A DNA stretch of 64,000 bases from Acidobacteriota bacterium (GTDB taxonomy: Bacteria; Acidobacteriota; Polarisedimenticolia; J045): positions 62,001 through 126,000 of the forward strand of contig JAUZRX010000028.1 in assembly GCA_030949985.1 (NCBI GenBank). The letters are read 5' to 3'. Position 1 is the stretch's first letter; the number at the start of each line of letters is the position of its first letter. The position numbers and the translations under genes are program-made. Positions 51,618 through 60,039 of the stretch are shown in pieces. Below the pieces are notes generated by a model. That model ran no database searches and was not told where the DNA came from. It saw nothing but the letters and a program-made list of their open reading frames with translations.

Positions 51618-52196
51618 GTGAACCCAGCGGCCCCCGTTCCCACCGGAGACAGCGACGCACCCCTGGTCCGGCGGGCGCGCGAGGGCGACCTGGAGGCCTT
51701 CGCCGCCCTGGTCGAACGCTACCAGCGGCCCTTGACAGCCAAGGCCCTCGGCTGCCTGCGGCAGGTGCAGGATGCCGACGACCTGGTCCAGGAAACCTTC
51801 CTCCGGGCCTGGCGGGGACTCGGCTCGTTCCGCGAGGACAGCCGTTTCGGCCCCTGGTTGTACCGGATCCTGCGCAACCTGGTCGTCGACCGCAGCCGCA
51901 AGGCCTGGCGGGAAATCGAGGGGGCCGAGGAAATCGCCCGGCGGGCCGCCGACGGCGCCCCCACTCCAGAGGAGGAAATGATGTCCCGGGATCTCGCAGC
52001 CCAGGTCCAGAAAGCCCTCGACGCGCTCCCCGAGGGGCGGCAGCGGGAGATCTTCCGACTGCGTTTCCAGCAGGGACTGCCCATCGCCGAAATCGCCGGC
52101 CGCCTGGGCATCCACCCGGGCACCGTCAAGGTCCATATCTTCCGCACCGCGCGGCGCCTTCGACGGCGGCTCGAGGGCCTGGAGACCCAGCGATGA
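51618..52196 (+). CDS. ECF-type RNA polymerase sigma factor
   Basis: This 192-residue protein has sigma region 2 (ADDLVQETFLRAWRGLGSF, WLYRILRNLVVDRSRK) and region 4 (LPEGRQREIFRLRFQQGLP, then EIAGRLGIHPGTVKVHIFRT). The GTG at 51618 has GGAG upstream; the open frame extends further 5' into Pro/Ala-rich sequence without family similarity. It is followed directly by a small membrane protein and a Spy-like periplasmic protein, so it probably reports envelope or metal stress. Confidence 0.88.
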   Translation: MNPAAPVPTGDSDAPLVRRAREGDLEAFAALVERYQRPLTAKALGCLRQVQDADDLVQETFLRAWRGLGSFREDSRFGPWLYRILRNLVVDRSRKAWREIEGAEEIARRAADGAPTPEEEMMSRDLAAQVQKALDALPEGRQREIFRLRFQQGLPIAEIAGRLGIHPGTVKVHIFRTARRLRRRLEGLETQR

Positions 52197-52633
52197 ACGG
52201 CGACCGCGACACCTCCTTCGCCGACCGCTTCTTCGACCGCCAGCGGCGGGAGATCCTCGACCGGATCCGTGACGAGCGGCGCCGGGGCCGGCGGCGCCCG
52301 GGCGCGGCGGTCCTCCTCGCCGCCGCTCTGGCGATGGCCGTGCTGGCTTTCGCCGTGATCGGCGCTCCCCCACCCGTGGCCTCCGGGCCGCTGGCCCTGC
52401 TCGAGAGCATCGAGGTGCCTGCCGCCGCAGTCGGTGGCGACGACCCCCTGGGGGCCTTCGGGGCCTGGGAGGCCTCCCCCGCTCTTGCCCGGGATCTCGA
52501 CGGCGGCCCGGAGATCGCCGTGCCCGCCCTGGACTTCCTCGACGACGATCCGGGCCCTGACGATCCCCTCCGCTGGCTCGACCCCTTCGACCCCTCCACC
52601 TTGACCGCCTCGCCCCTTTCCGAGAGAGGATGA
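52193..52633 (+). CDS. Probable membrane anti-sigma factor
   Basis: This 146-residue protein has a basic cytoplasmic segment (residues 1-37, FFDRQRREILDRIRDERRRG), one membrane helix (about 38-58) and an acidic periplasmic tail rich in Asp, Pro and Leu. It overlaps the sigma gene by four bases (ATGA) and the next gene by four. The topology and position fit an anti-sigma factor, but no conserved zinc-binding or known anti-sigma domain is visible, so the assignment is by context. Confidence 0.55.
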   Translation: MNGDRDTSFADRFFDRQRREILDRIRDERRRGRRRPGAAVLLAAALAMAVLAFAVIGAPPPVASGPLALLESIEVPAAAVGGDDPLGAFGAWEASPALARDLDGGPEIAVPALDFLDDDPGPDDPLRWLDPFDPSTLTASPLSERG

Positions 52634-53118
52634 ACGCCATGAAGATCCCCCGCCTCCGCCTGCTCACCTCGCTGGCCTGCGCCACCCTGATGGCGGCCAC
52701 GCCGACCCCGGCCGCACCGGAAGCCGGCCAATGGTGGAACCATCCCCGAATCATCGAGCGCCTGGCCCTGAGCGATGCCCAGGTCGAGGCCCTCGACGAA
52801 CTGATGTTCGCCAGCAGCGAGCGCACCATCGACCTCAAGGCGGCCCTCGAAAAGGCCCACCTGAAACTCGGCCGACTTCTCGAACAGGAGACCCTCGACA
52901 CCGCTGCCATCGAAAAAGCCGTCGAACGGGTGGTGGAAATCCGTTGCGCCCTGTTCCGCGAGGAGTTGCTGACCCGCGCGGAAGTGGCCAAGGTGCTGGA
53001 TCTCGAGCAGCGAAACAAGCTGCGGCGTCTGCACCAACGCCTGGAAGCCCAGCGCCGGGCAGACCGGCGGCGCGGCGAGCGACCACGCCGCGAGCCGCCC
53101 CCGCGCCCCCGGCGCTGA
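52630..53118 (+). CDS. Spy/CpxP/CnrX-like periplasmic protein
   Basis: This 162-residue exported protein has a signal peptide (LLTSLACATLMAATP) and a mature helical domain starting WWNHPRIIERLALSDAQVEALDEL, the usual LTxxQ-type entry of the Spy/CpxP/heavy-metal-resistance family. The remaining helices are amphipathic, and the C-terminus is Arg/Pro-rich. In the Cnr system of Cupriavidus a protein of this fold senses metal for an ECF sigma factor through a membrane anti-sigma partner, and the gene set here is the same in outline. Confidence 0.72.
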   Translation: MNAMKIPRLRLLTSLACATLMAATPTPAAPEAGQWWNHPRIIERLALSDAQVEALDELMFASSERTIDLKAALEKAHLKLGRLLEQETLDTAAIEKAVERVVEIRCALFREELLTRAEVAKVLDLEQRNKLRRLHQRLEAQRRADRRRGERPRREPPPRPRR

Positions 53119-53178
53119 CTCGGCCTTCCGGCACCCGGACCCGCCCGCGGTAGAATCGCTTCCCGTGGAGGAGTCGCG

Positions 53179-54177
53179 ATGAGCGTGCAGGGTCCGGTAA
53201 CCATCGTGGGCGACGGCGGCTGGGGTACCGCTGTCGCCACCGTCTTGTGCTCCAAGAACATCCCCGTGACGATCTGGGGCCACGACCCGGCCTACCTCGA
53301 CGAAATGGCGGCCACCCGGGTCAACCGCCTTTTCCTGCCGGGGGTGCAACTCCCCGCCTCCCTGCGTTTCGAGGCCGACCTGGACCGCGCCCTCGAAGGC
53401 GCCGCCCTGCTGATCACCGCCGTGCCCACCAAGTTCCTGCGCGCGGTGGTCGAACGCTGCCGGGGCCGGGTCCCGCCGGAGATGGGCGTGGTCTCCCTGA
53501 CCAAGGGCATCGAGCAGGAGACACTGCTACGCCCCTCGGAGATTCTCGCCGACTCCCTGGGCGCCAGGCGCATCGCCGTGCTCTCCGGACCGTCCCATGC
53601 CGAGGAAGTCGCCCACCGACGCCCCACGACCGTGGTGGTCTCATCCACCGACGAAGAGCTGGCCCGACAGGCCCAGGCGACCCTGATGACACCCTTCTTC
53701 CGCCTCTACACCTCTCCGGACGTGGTGGGCGTGGAACTGGGGGGGGCGATCAAGAACGTCATCGCCCTGGCGGCGGGCATCTGCACGGGCCTCGAGCTGG
53801 GGGACAACGCGATGGCCGCCCTGCTGACCCGCGGCCTGGCCGAGATGACCCGCCTGGGAGCCGCCCTCGGCGCCGACCCCCGGACCTTCTCCGGCCTGAG
53901 CGGCATGGGCGACCTGGTGGTCACCTGCACGTCGCCCTTCGGGCGCAACCGGGCGGTGGGCATTCAGATCGGCCAGGGTCGAACCCTGCAAGAGATCCTG
54001 GCGTCCATGGAACAGGTCGCCGAGGGCGTGACCACCGCCGTCAGCGCCCGCGCCCTGGCCCGCCGGGCCGGCGTCGAAATGCCCATCGTCGAGCAGGTCT
54101 GGCAGGTGCTCTACCAGGGCAGGGACCCCCGGGAGGGGGTCACCGCGCTGATGACCCGCCAACCCCGACCGGAATGA
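53179..54177 (+). CDS. gpsA: Glycerol-3-phosphate dehydrogenase [NAD(P)+]
   Basis: This 332-residue cytoplasmic enzyme makes sn-glycerol 3-phosphate for phospholipids. It has the nucleotide loop VGDGGWGTAVA at residues 10-20 (the usual GAGxxG with Asp in place of Ala), LSGPSHAEEVA, the catalytic lysine in GGAIKNVIALAAG, and GLSGMGDLVVTCTSPFGRNR. Length is typical. It is monocistronic, and GGAG precedes the ATG. Confidence 0.94.
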   Translation: MSVQGPVTIVGDGGWGTAVATVLCSKNIPVTIWGHDPAYLDEMAATRVNRLFLPGVQLPASLRFEADLDRALEGAALLITAVPTKFLRAVVERCRGRVPPEMGVVSLTKGIEQETLLRPSEILADSLGARRIAVLSGPSHAEEVAHRRPTTVVVSSTDEELARQAQATLMTPFFRLYTSPDVVGVELGGAIKNVIALAAGICTGLELGDNAMAALLTRGLAEMTRLGAALGADPRTFSGLSGMGDLVVTCTSPFGRNRAVGIQIGQGRTLQEILASMEQVAEGVTTAVSARALARRAGVEMPIVEQVWQVLYQGRDPREGVTALMTRQPRPE

Positions 54178-54192
54178 GTCGCCGACGCCGGC

Positions 54193-54852
54193 TCAACGGG
54201 CGTCCGGCGCCAGGGCGGCGATCTGGTCGAGTTCGAGTCCGGCCACGGCGCCGACCAGGTCCTGGATCGGCAGGTTGCTGGTGAAGGTCAGCCGCATCCT
54301 CGAGGTCAGGGCGATATGGAGCATCGCCGGCAGACCCGGACGCACGTGGCGGGCCAGGGCCGGAAAACCGCCGACCTCGAGTCCCTCGACGATCTGTACG
54401 CCTTCGCGGCGGGTACTGCCGATGGGGGGAATCTCCATCTCACCGCCCAAGGGCTGCTGAAAACCGCCCCGATCGAAGATCTCCACCTTCAGGGTGCGCG
54501 TACCGGCCTCGTTGGCGTAGGCCATCTGCATGCGGGTGATGCCCGCCGGTCCCAGCCACTGAACACCGCCGTTGACCGAGCGGCGCGCCAGGCCCCCCAG
54601 GGATTCCGGAAAGAGTCGGCGCAAGGCCGCCGGATCGGCGGGCACGACCTTGCCCGCCCGGGCCACCTCCTCGGTCACCTCGATCTCACCGATCGCCGAC
54701 CGCATGCCCAGGTCGCCGCCGCCTTTCTTCTCGCCGGCGTTTTCAGAAGCCGCCGGCTCCTGACCGGGCTTGACCTGGGCCGTCACCGGCAGCAGGCCGA
54801 AGGCCAGGATCGCTGCCAGCGGGAGCAGCACGGTTCTCGTTCTCATTCCCAT
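54193..54852 (-). CDS. Secreted protein of unknown function
   Basis: This 219-residue protein has a signal peptide (RTVLLPLAAILAFGLLPVTA). A soluble, mainly beta domain follows with LRRLFPESLGGLARRSVNG and VEGLEVGGFPALARHVRPG, and the C-terminus is LDQIAALAPDAR. The layout looks like secreted acidobacterial proteins of unassigned function that bind or report on quinate-like or lipid cargo, but I cannot name a family. Its ATG lies 10 bases inside the upstream TMTC-like gene, so the two are co-transcribed. Confidence 0.6.
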   Translation of the reverse strand: MGMRTRTVLLPLAAILAFGLLPVTAQVKPGQEPAASENAGEKKGGGDLGMRSAIGEIEVTEEVARAGKVVPADPAALRRLFPESLGGLARRSVNGGVQWLGPAGITRMQMAYANEAGTRTLKVEIFDRGGFQQPLGGEMEIPPIGSTRREGVQIVEGLEVGGFPALARHVRPGLPAMLHIALTSRMRLTFTSNLPIQDLVGAVAGLELDQIAALAPDAR

Positions 54853-57005
54853 CTTTCGGCCTTTCCTTGAACGACTCCAAAACTCGCCTCGCGGCGAGCC
54901 CGATCCAGCCAGCGCCGGGCACCGGCATCGTCTCTGATTTTCAGACCGCGAGCGAGGGGCTCGATGGCCTCGGCGGGACGTCCCGCCAGCACCAGGCTGC
55001 GACCGAGATTGAACAGGGTGCTGACATGGTCGGGGGTGGCCACCAGGATCTCCTGGAACAACGACGCCGCCTGGGCGTGCCGCCCCGCCTCGTCGAGCCG
55101 GACCGCCTTGCGGTGCCGCCGCCGCAGCAAGTCGGGATCCTCCGCGACGGCACGCTCCGCGGCCTTCCGCGCTTCCTCTTCGTGTCCGGCGCGGGACAGC
55201 ACCAACGCCCCGAGGAAATAGCCCTCGCCGGGAAGCACTCCCAGGTCCAGGGCCTCGCGCGCGTAGTCCACCGCCCGGTCGACGCGGCCTTGTGCCAGTT
55301 GCGCCTGGGCGAACCGCAGCAACGCGTTCCCCAGCAGGACGGGATTCTCCGGCTGGTCGGGATTCAGTTCCCGAGCCCGGCGGAAGGCCTGAATCGCGCG
55401 CTGCAGGTGGCCGGTCTTCAGCTCGGCTTCCCCGAGCCAGCGCCAGAGAGGTTCCACGTCTCCCGGGGAAAGGTCGATGGCCTTGCGACGGGCTGCCACC
55501 GCCTCGTCCCAACGACCCAGTTCTCCGAGGGCCCGGGCGTAGTTGGTCCACACCTGGGGTCGGCGATCTTCGATGGCCAGCGAGTGACGGAAATGCTCCA
55601 CCGCCCGCTCCAGGTCCCGCTGCGGATTGCCCGGGTTGGCCAGCACCAGGCCCATTTCGAAGTTGGCGTTGGCGGAATCGGGGTAGCTCGCCAGGGAGGC
55701 CTCGATCAGGCGGGAAACCTTGGCCCACTGCTGGACCCGTCCCGTGGTGCGCACGGCGAAGACGGTCACCACGATCATCAGCAGAAACAACACGCCCTTG
55801 CGCGCTCGGGCGGTGATCACCCCCCTCTCGAGCCCGACGCCCGCGGCGAGCAGCACTCCGGCCAGGGGCAGGTAGAGGAAGCGCTCGGCGAAGAGCACAC
55901 CGGAAAGGCTGACCGTGTTGAGCGTCACCCCCAGGGGAAAGAAAACCAGCGCCGCGGCCAGCGCCGGGGCCGGCGTTTTCTCGTGCCGCGCGGCCCGGAA
56001 GGCCAGCCACCCGGCCACCACCACCAGAGCCACGCCGGCCAGTGCTTTCGGATCGCCGAAACCCTCGGCCAGGGGCAGGGTGCCCTTACCGTAGAAGTAG
56101 TTCAGGCTCCAGGGCAGGAGCATCAATCGCAACGCCGGGATCAGCAGCCACGCGGCGGTGGACCAGCGCACCGCCAGCGACTTGTCGTAGAGGGGCATGT
56201 CTCCCGCCCCGATCATGGGAACCCCCCCCAGGGCTCCGGCCAGGGTGTAACGCAGTCCCAGGTAGGCCCCCAGGATCCCGAAAGCGACGATCCACGCCGT
56301 ACGCATCTGGCCACGCAGCTCCGCGCTCGTCGAACCCCGGGACAGGCGCGCGAGATCGGCGACGAGAAGCATGAAGGGAGCCGCGACGGCGTATTCCTTG
56401 GACAGCAGCGCCGCCGCCAGGCACGCGGCGGCCGCCGTCTCCAGCCACCAGCGTCGGGGATGTCCCAGGGCCTTGTGGTGCAGGAGCAGAGCGCCGAGGA
56501 TCCCCGCCGCCGCCATGATGTCCGCCCGGCCCACGAACGAGCAGACGGCTTCGGAGAGCACCGGATGGACCGCATAGACCACGGCCAGCGGAATCGCCCA
56601 GCGCCGCGCGCCTCCGATCAGACCGATCAGCAGGGCGACCAGCACGCTCACCCCGGCGTGCAACCCCATGTCGACCAGGTGAAAGGGCCTCGGACTGTTG
56701 CCGAAGACGCGTACGGTCAGAGCGTAGCTCAGGCTGACCAGGGGCCGATAGGAACGGGTGGCGTAAGGGGCGTCCATCGGGAGGCCCCAGAAGTCGGTGG
56801 TGAAGATCTCGGCCAGCGCGCCTTCCTGGACCACCTCGTTGGCGGGGACGACTTTTCGCGCGTCGGAATGAAACCCGTTGGGCGGCAGCAGCAGGTAGGG
56901 CACCACGGCCAGGAGCGCGACGAGCAGCAGGCCCCGGCCATCGAAGGCCAGTACGTTGCGGGATCTCGCCTCGGAGGGCGCCCGTCTTCGAGCAGTATCC
57001 GCCAT
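54843..57005 (-). CDS. TMTC-like membrane protein with C-terminal TPR repeats
   Basis: This 720-residue protein has about ten to twelve N-terminal membrane helices (residues 20-410) with FTTDFWGLP and a first-loop pattern of GT-C glycosyltransferases of the TMTC/O-mannosyltransferase type (RSYRPLVSLSYAL, SFVGRADIMAAAG, LLSKEYAVAAP). Several tetratricopeptide repeats follow (about 430-700; for example AVEHFRHSLAIEDRRPQVW and RALGELGRWDEAVAARRKAI). This architecture occurs in eukaryotic TMTC1-4 and in some bacteria. It may mannosylate or otherwise glycosylate exported proteins. It is followed by the secreted protein at 54193. Confidence 0.78.
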   Translation of the reverse strand: MADTARRRAPSEARSRNVLAFDGRGLLLVALLAVVPYLLLPPNGFHSDARKVVPANEVVQEGALAEIFTTDFWGLPMDAPYATRSYRPLVSLSYALTVRVFGNSPRPFHLVDMGLHAGVSVLVALLIGLIGGARRWAIPLAVVYAVHPVLSEAVCSFVGRADIMAAAGILGALLLHHKALGHPRRWWLETAAAACLAAALLSKEYAVAAPFMLLVADLARLSRGSTSAELRGQMRTAWIVAFGILGAYLGLRYTLAGALGGVPMIGAGDMPLYDKSLAVRWSTAAWLLIPALRLMLLPWSLNYFYGKGTLPLAEGFGDPKALAGVALVVVAGWLAFRAARHEKTPAPALAAALVFFPLGVTLNTVSLSGVLFAERFLYLPLAGVLLAAGVGLERGVITARARKGVLFLLMIVVTVFAVRTTGRVQQWAKVSRLIEASLASYPDSANANFEMGLVLANPGNPQRDLERAVEHFRHSLAIEDRRPQVWTNYARALGELGRWDEAVAARRKAIDLSPGDVEPLWRWLGEAELKTGHLQRAIQAFRRARELNPDQPENPVLLGNALLRFAQAQLAQGRVDRAVDYAREALDLGVLPGEGYFLGALVLSRAGHEEEARKAAERAVAEDPDLLRRRHRKAVRLDEAGRHAQAASLFQEILVATPDHVSTLFNLGRSLVLAGRPAEAIEPLARGLKIRDDAGARRWLDRARREASFGVVQGKAERWE

Positions 57006-57062
57006 GATCCAGGCAGATTAGCGCGGATCCTCCGCCGATGCCCAAGGCCCGGCGGACGGCGG

Positions 57063-57920
57063 TTACTCGAGAAAGGCGCGGCGCGGCGGGCCGTTCTCGC
57101 GGATGAATCGGGCCATTCCCGGGTCCCAGCGCAGGAATTCCGCCTCTCCTTCCGGGTCGATCACCACGTAGGAAGAGCCGGCCAGGCGCACCAGGGTCAG
57201 CCTCGAACCGAGTCCGGCGGAGACCCAGCGCCACGCCGTCTCGTAGAGTTTGCGGTCGAGAACCTGCTCCACACTGCCGGCCACTTCCTTGTAGCCCAGG
57301 ATCCGGGTGAAGCGGTTGCCGCTGTTGCCCCCCGAGTCGAATTTCATGAAGACCTCGCTCTGACCATCACCGTCCACGTCGTGAAAGGCCAGGTCGGCCA
57401 ACCGTTCCCCGCCATCGCCGATCTTGCCCAAAAGGTGCCCTTCGCGGTCGAAAACGAGGATGCCGCCGCCGGTCTCGACGTAGAACTCGTAGCCCGGATG
57501 GTGATGCAGGTCTTCCACACCGGAACGAGGTCCCAGGGCGGTGCGGACCCGCGACCCCTCGTCCCGGGGATCGAGAAACTCCTCGAGCCACTCCCGGGCG
57601 GCGGCCTCCATCGGGCTTTGGGGCGCCCTGGAGAGCAGATCCTGCTGCTGCCGGCACAACTCGCGCAGGGCCTCCAGGCGCTCGAGGGGGCCGTCGGCGA
57701 AAGCCACCCGGGACATCGCCACCAGGCTGGCAGACGCCCGGCCGGACGGCGCCACAGGTGACCCGACGACCGGGGGCGGCGCGGCCTCGACGGCCTGCGC
57801 TGCGCTGTCCGCGGGGCGTTCGCGGTGCAGCGACAAGCAGGCGCTGGATAGGGCCACAAGGGCCGATAACGCGAAAAAGGCGACAAAAGGCCTGAACCTC
57901 TCTCTGGCGATGAAAAACAT
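57063..57920 (-). CDS. Lipoprotein with an FG-GAP-like calcium-binding segment
   Basis: This 285-residue exported lipoprotein has the lipobox LSSAC at about residues 24-28. The mature part has a Pro/Ala-rich spacer, a helical section, and a beta-rich domain with FHDVDGDGQSEVFMKF, an Asp-rich FG-GAP/integrin-like repeat. Its role is unknown. It is transcribed towards the TMTC-like gene and away from the histone gene. Confidence 0.65.
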   Translation of the reverse strand: MFFIARERFRPFVAFFALSALVALSSACLSLHRERPADSAAQAVEAAPPPVVGSPVAPSGRASASLVAMSRVAFADGPLERLEALRELCRQQQDLLSRAPQSPMEAAAREWLEEFLDPRDEGSRVRTALGPRSGVEDLHHHPGYEFYVETGGGILVFDREGHLLGKIGDGGERLADLAFHDVDGDGQSEVFMKFDSGGNSGNRFTRILGYKEVAGSVEQVLDRKLYETAWRWVSAGLGSRLTLVRLAGSSYVVIDPEGEAEFLRWDPGMARFIRENGPPRRAFLE

Positions 57921-58281
57921 TCTGCTCTGGTCCTCGCCGGGCCTCGGAGGCCCCGTTCCCCCATCTCGAAGATGGTGCCCCCGCGGCGATCGGGAAAGCG
58001 GAAAATGACGAAATCGAGGCTCTAGAAGGCCCTGAGAGCCCTTTTACAAGCTGCGCATCAGCAACCATCGGAGCCCCCCGGAGCGTGCCGCGCAGTCCCG
58101 GACCCCGGCGCAGAGTTGTGGCAGATCGGCGTCAGAATGCGAAAAAAAGCAGGAAAGGCGCAAAAAAACGACGTTTTACGCTTGATCCCGAATCGTTGCA
58201 GTGCTACCAATGACGCGCTGTACAGCAGTGGTATGAAGCAGGTTTGTACGAACCCAGGCAAACAATGGAGGTAACAACCAC
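57921..58281. other. Intergenic region upstream of the histone gene
   Basis: 361 bases without a gene. The right part, 58130-58281, is distinctly AT-rich with several A-runs (near 58141 and 58172) and holds a putative promoter at 58182-58210. A long leader of about 65 bases leads to the histone ATG. The left part contains no recognisable element. Confidence 0.5.
58182..58210 (+). promoter_or_regulatory. Putative promoter of the histone gene
   Basis: TTGATC (58182-58187) and TACCAA (58205-58210) are separated by 17 bases, with A-tract DNA upstream that could act as an UP element. The match of the -10 hexamer is weak. Confidence 0.35.
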
Positions 58282-58557
58282 ATGGCCAGGAAAGCAGCCA
58301 AGAAGAAGACCACCCGCAAGAAGAAGACCACCCGCAAGGCCGCTCCCAAGCGCGGTGGCAAGAAGAAGGCCGCCAGCAAGGAGATGCTCCTCGTCGGCAG
58401 CAAGGTGAAGGCCGCCCTGCGCGAAGCCGGTGTCAACGTCTCCGCCGACGCCCCCGCGGCACTCAACGAGGTCGTCTACTGGTACGTCGAGCAGGCTGTC
58501 AAGCGCGCCGCCGCCAACGGCCGCAAGACCGTCCGCCCCTACGACTTCGTCGTCTGA
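58282..58557 (+). CDS. Bacterial histone-fold protein with a lysine-rich N-terminal tail
   Basis: This 91-residue protein is a single histone fold preceded by a basic tail. Residues 2-33 contain 17 Lys/Arg of 32, including two tandem KKKTTR units at residues 7-18, like the tails of eukaryotic histones or H1. The fold (about 36-91) has helix 1 GSKVKAALREAG, loop 1, a long helix 2 ending AVKRAAANG, and the hallmark RKTVRPYDF of bacterial histones (RKTI-x-ED in archaeal HMf), with a shortened helix 3. It probably coats or bridges DNA. It is a single gene with a strong GGAGG site and a hairpin after the stop, which suggests high expression. Confidence 0.85.
   Translation: MARKAAKKKTTRKKKTTRKAAPKRGGKKKAASKEMLLVGSKVKAALREAGVNVSADAPAALNEVVYWYVEQAVKRAAANGRKTVRPYDFVV
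58300..58335 (+). repeat. Perfect tandem 18-base repeat encoding KKKTTR twice
   Basis: Two identical copies of an 18-base unit (AAGAAGAAGACCACCCGC) lie head to tail in the histone tail, 58300-58317 and 58318-58335. Unit number may vary between strains by slippage, changing tail length without breaking the frame. Confidence 0.85.
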
Positions 58558-58566
58558 TCTCACGCC

Positions 58567-58600
58567 GGGGGCGGTCGGTTCATCCTGGAGCCCCGCCCCC
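58567..58600 (+). terminator. Hairpin after the histone gene
   Basis: An 8-base-pair stem (GGGGGCGG paired with CCGCCCCC) with an 18-base loop begins 9 bases after the histone stop. There is no T-run, so it could terminate weakly or protect the mRNA end. Confidence 0.5.
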
Positions 58601-58680
58601 TACGACTTCTCCCCAACCACACCCCGGATTCCCGATGCCTGCTCCGGCGGTCCCGGCTTTTCCGTTCCCGCGTGCAGCCG

Positions 58681-59316
58681 ATGCGTGATCGGCTGATCGG
58701 GGCTCTTCTTTTTCTGCCGGTCCCTTTCGTCCTCTACCTGCTGACCCGGCATCCCCTGGGCGTTTTCTACTCGGTGGGCCTGGCCCTGGCGCTGATGCTC
58801 ACCCATCGCTTCTACGCCCGCCCCTGGGCACGCAGGCGGGCCGTACATCGCTGCCTGTGGTGTGGCGGCAGCGCCCCCGAAGGGCCGCTGGTGGTGATCC
58901 AGGAGCCGCGGGAACTGACCACCTGGCGCTGCTGCCGCGGCTACCACGGCCTCGACCTGCGGGCCACGCTGGATCGGGCCTGGCGACTGCGCACGTGGTT
59001 GCGAGTGACGATCTTCACAGGCATCGGCGTCGTGGTGGCCCTGCCCCTGGCCGGGGCCTTCGGCGCCTGGGAGGGCTTCCAGGCCGCCGACGCTGTCGCC
59101 GCCTTCCGCCTTCTGGTGGCCCTGGCGGTGTTGCCTCTCGCGTGGCCGGGGACCCGCCGCGGCCCGATGCCGGAAAAACCGTTGCCCTCGCCTTTCCCTG
59201 TGCACATCCAGGCCCTGATCGGCTCGCGGGCCGTCCTCTGGCTTTTCCGCCTGGTCGGCGTCCTCTGGCTGGGACTCGGCCTGCTCCATGTGGCGAAGCG
59301 GAGCGGAATCGTCTAG
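58681..59316 (+). CDS. Small membrane protein with a zinc-ribbon-like segment
   Basis: This 211-residue protein has four to five membrane helices (about 5-22, 28-45, 102-122, 138-155 and 185-203). Between helices 2 and 3 there is a cytoplasmic CLWCGG and CCRGYHG segment with a possible metal-binding CxxC. I recognise no family. A GTG nine bases upstream (58672) is an alternative start. The next gene begins 9 bases after the stop, so they may be co-transcribed. Confidence 0.6.
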   Translation: MRDRLIGALLFLPVPFVLYLLTRHPLGVFYSVGLALALMLTHRFYARPWARRRAVHRCLWCGGSAPEGPLVVIQEPRELTTWRCCRGYHGLDLRATLDRAWRLRTWLRVTIFTGIGVVVALPLAGAFGAWEGFQAADAVAAFRLLVALAVLPLAWPGTRRGPMPEKPLPSPFPVHIQALIGSRAVLWLFRLVGVLWLGLGLLHVAKRSGIV

Positions 59317-59325
59317 ATCTTCCCC

Positions 59326-60039
59326 GTGAACAGCAGCCGGCGCAGCGCACTTCTTCTCATCGGCAGCGAGCTTCTCTCGGGGCGCGTGCAGGACGAAAAC
59401 TTGCGCTTTCTGGCCCGGGAACTGTGGGAATTGGGTGTCAGCGTGGAACGGGCCGTGATGGTCGGTGACGACATCGAAGAGATCGCGACCACCCTCTCGG
59501 CCCTCGCGGACCGGCACGACTGGGTCTTCACCACCGGGGGCATCGGTCCGACCCACGACGACCTGACCATCGACGCGGTGGCCCGCGCCTTCGGCGTCGA
59601 AGTCGTGACCGCCCCCCGGCTCGAGCAACTGATTCGTGCGCGCTGGGGAGACCGGACCACGGCGGCGCACCTGCGCATGGCCCGCGTGCCCCGGGGCGCG
59701 GTCCTCGAGGGCGGCGACCAGCCGGGATGGCCCACCGTACGGATGGAAAACGTGGTGATCCTCCCCGGTGTTCCGGCCATTCTCCGGCGCAAGTTCCAGG
59801 CCTTGCGGGAGCGTTTCCGCTGCGGCAGGTTTCACCGGCGTTCCGTGGCCTACGCCGCTGAAGAAGTGGACCTGGCGCCGATCCTGGAGCGCGTGGCCGC
59901 AAAGCATCCCGCGGTCCGCATCGGTTCCTACCCCCAGGAAGATCACGTGCTGATCACCCTCGAAGGAAGGGACGATCCGCAGGTGCAGGCCGCCGCGCGA
60001 ACCCTGGAAGCGGCCACCGGCGATCTGCCCCGTTTTTGA
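59326..60039 (+). CDS. MoaB/CinA-N domain (COG1058) protein
   Basis: This 237-residue protein has the MoCF-biosynthesis fold: LLIGSELLSGRVQDEN, the FTTGGIGPTHDDLTIDAVA nucleotide loop, and LPGVPAILRRKF. Single-domain relatives act on molybdopterin or have nucleotide-pyrophosphatase activity; full CinA also has a nicotinamide deamidase domain, which is missing here. It begins with GTG 9 bases after the membrane-protein gene. Confidence 0.85.
   Translation: MNSSRRSALLLIGSELLSGRVQDENLRFLARELWELGVSVERAVMVGDDIEEIATTLSALADRHDWVFTTGGIGPTHDDLTIDAVARAFGVEVVTAPRLEQLIRARWGDRTTAAHLRMARVPRGAVLEGGDQPGWPTVRMENVVILPGVPAILRRKFQALRERFRCGRFHRRSVAYAAEEVDLAPILERVAAKHPAVRIGSYPQEDHVLITLEGRDDPQVQAAARTLEAATGDLPRF

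Noticed and set aside
54867-57761. 964-codon + strand frame opposite the TMTC-like gene and the lipoprotein
   Set aside because: It spans two real minus-strand genes, has Gln/His/Arg/Gly-rich translation typical of antisense GC-rich frames, and no recognisable domain.
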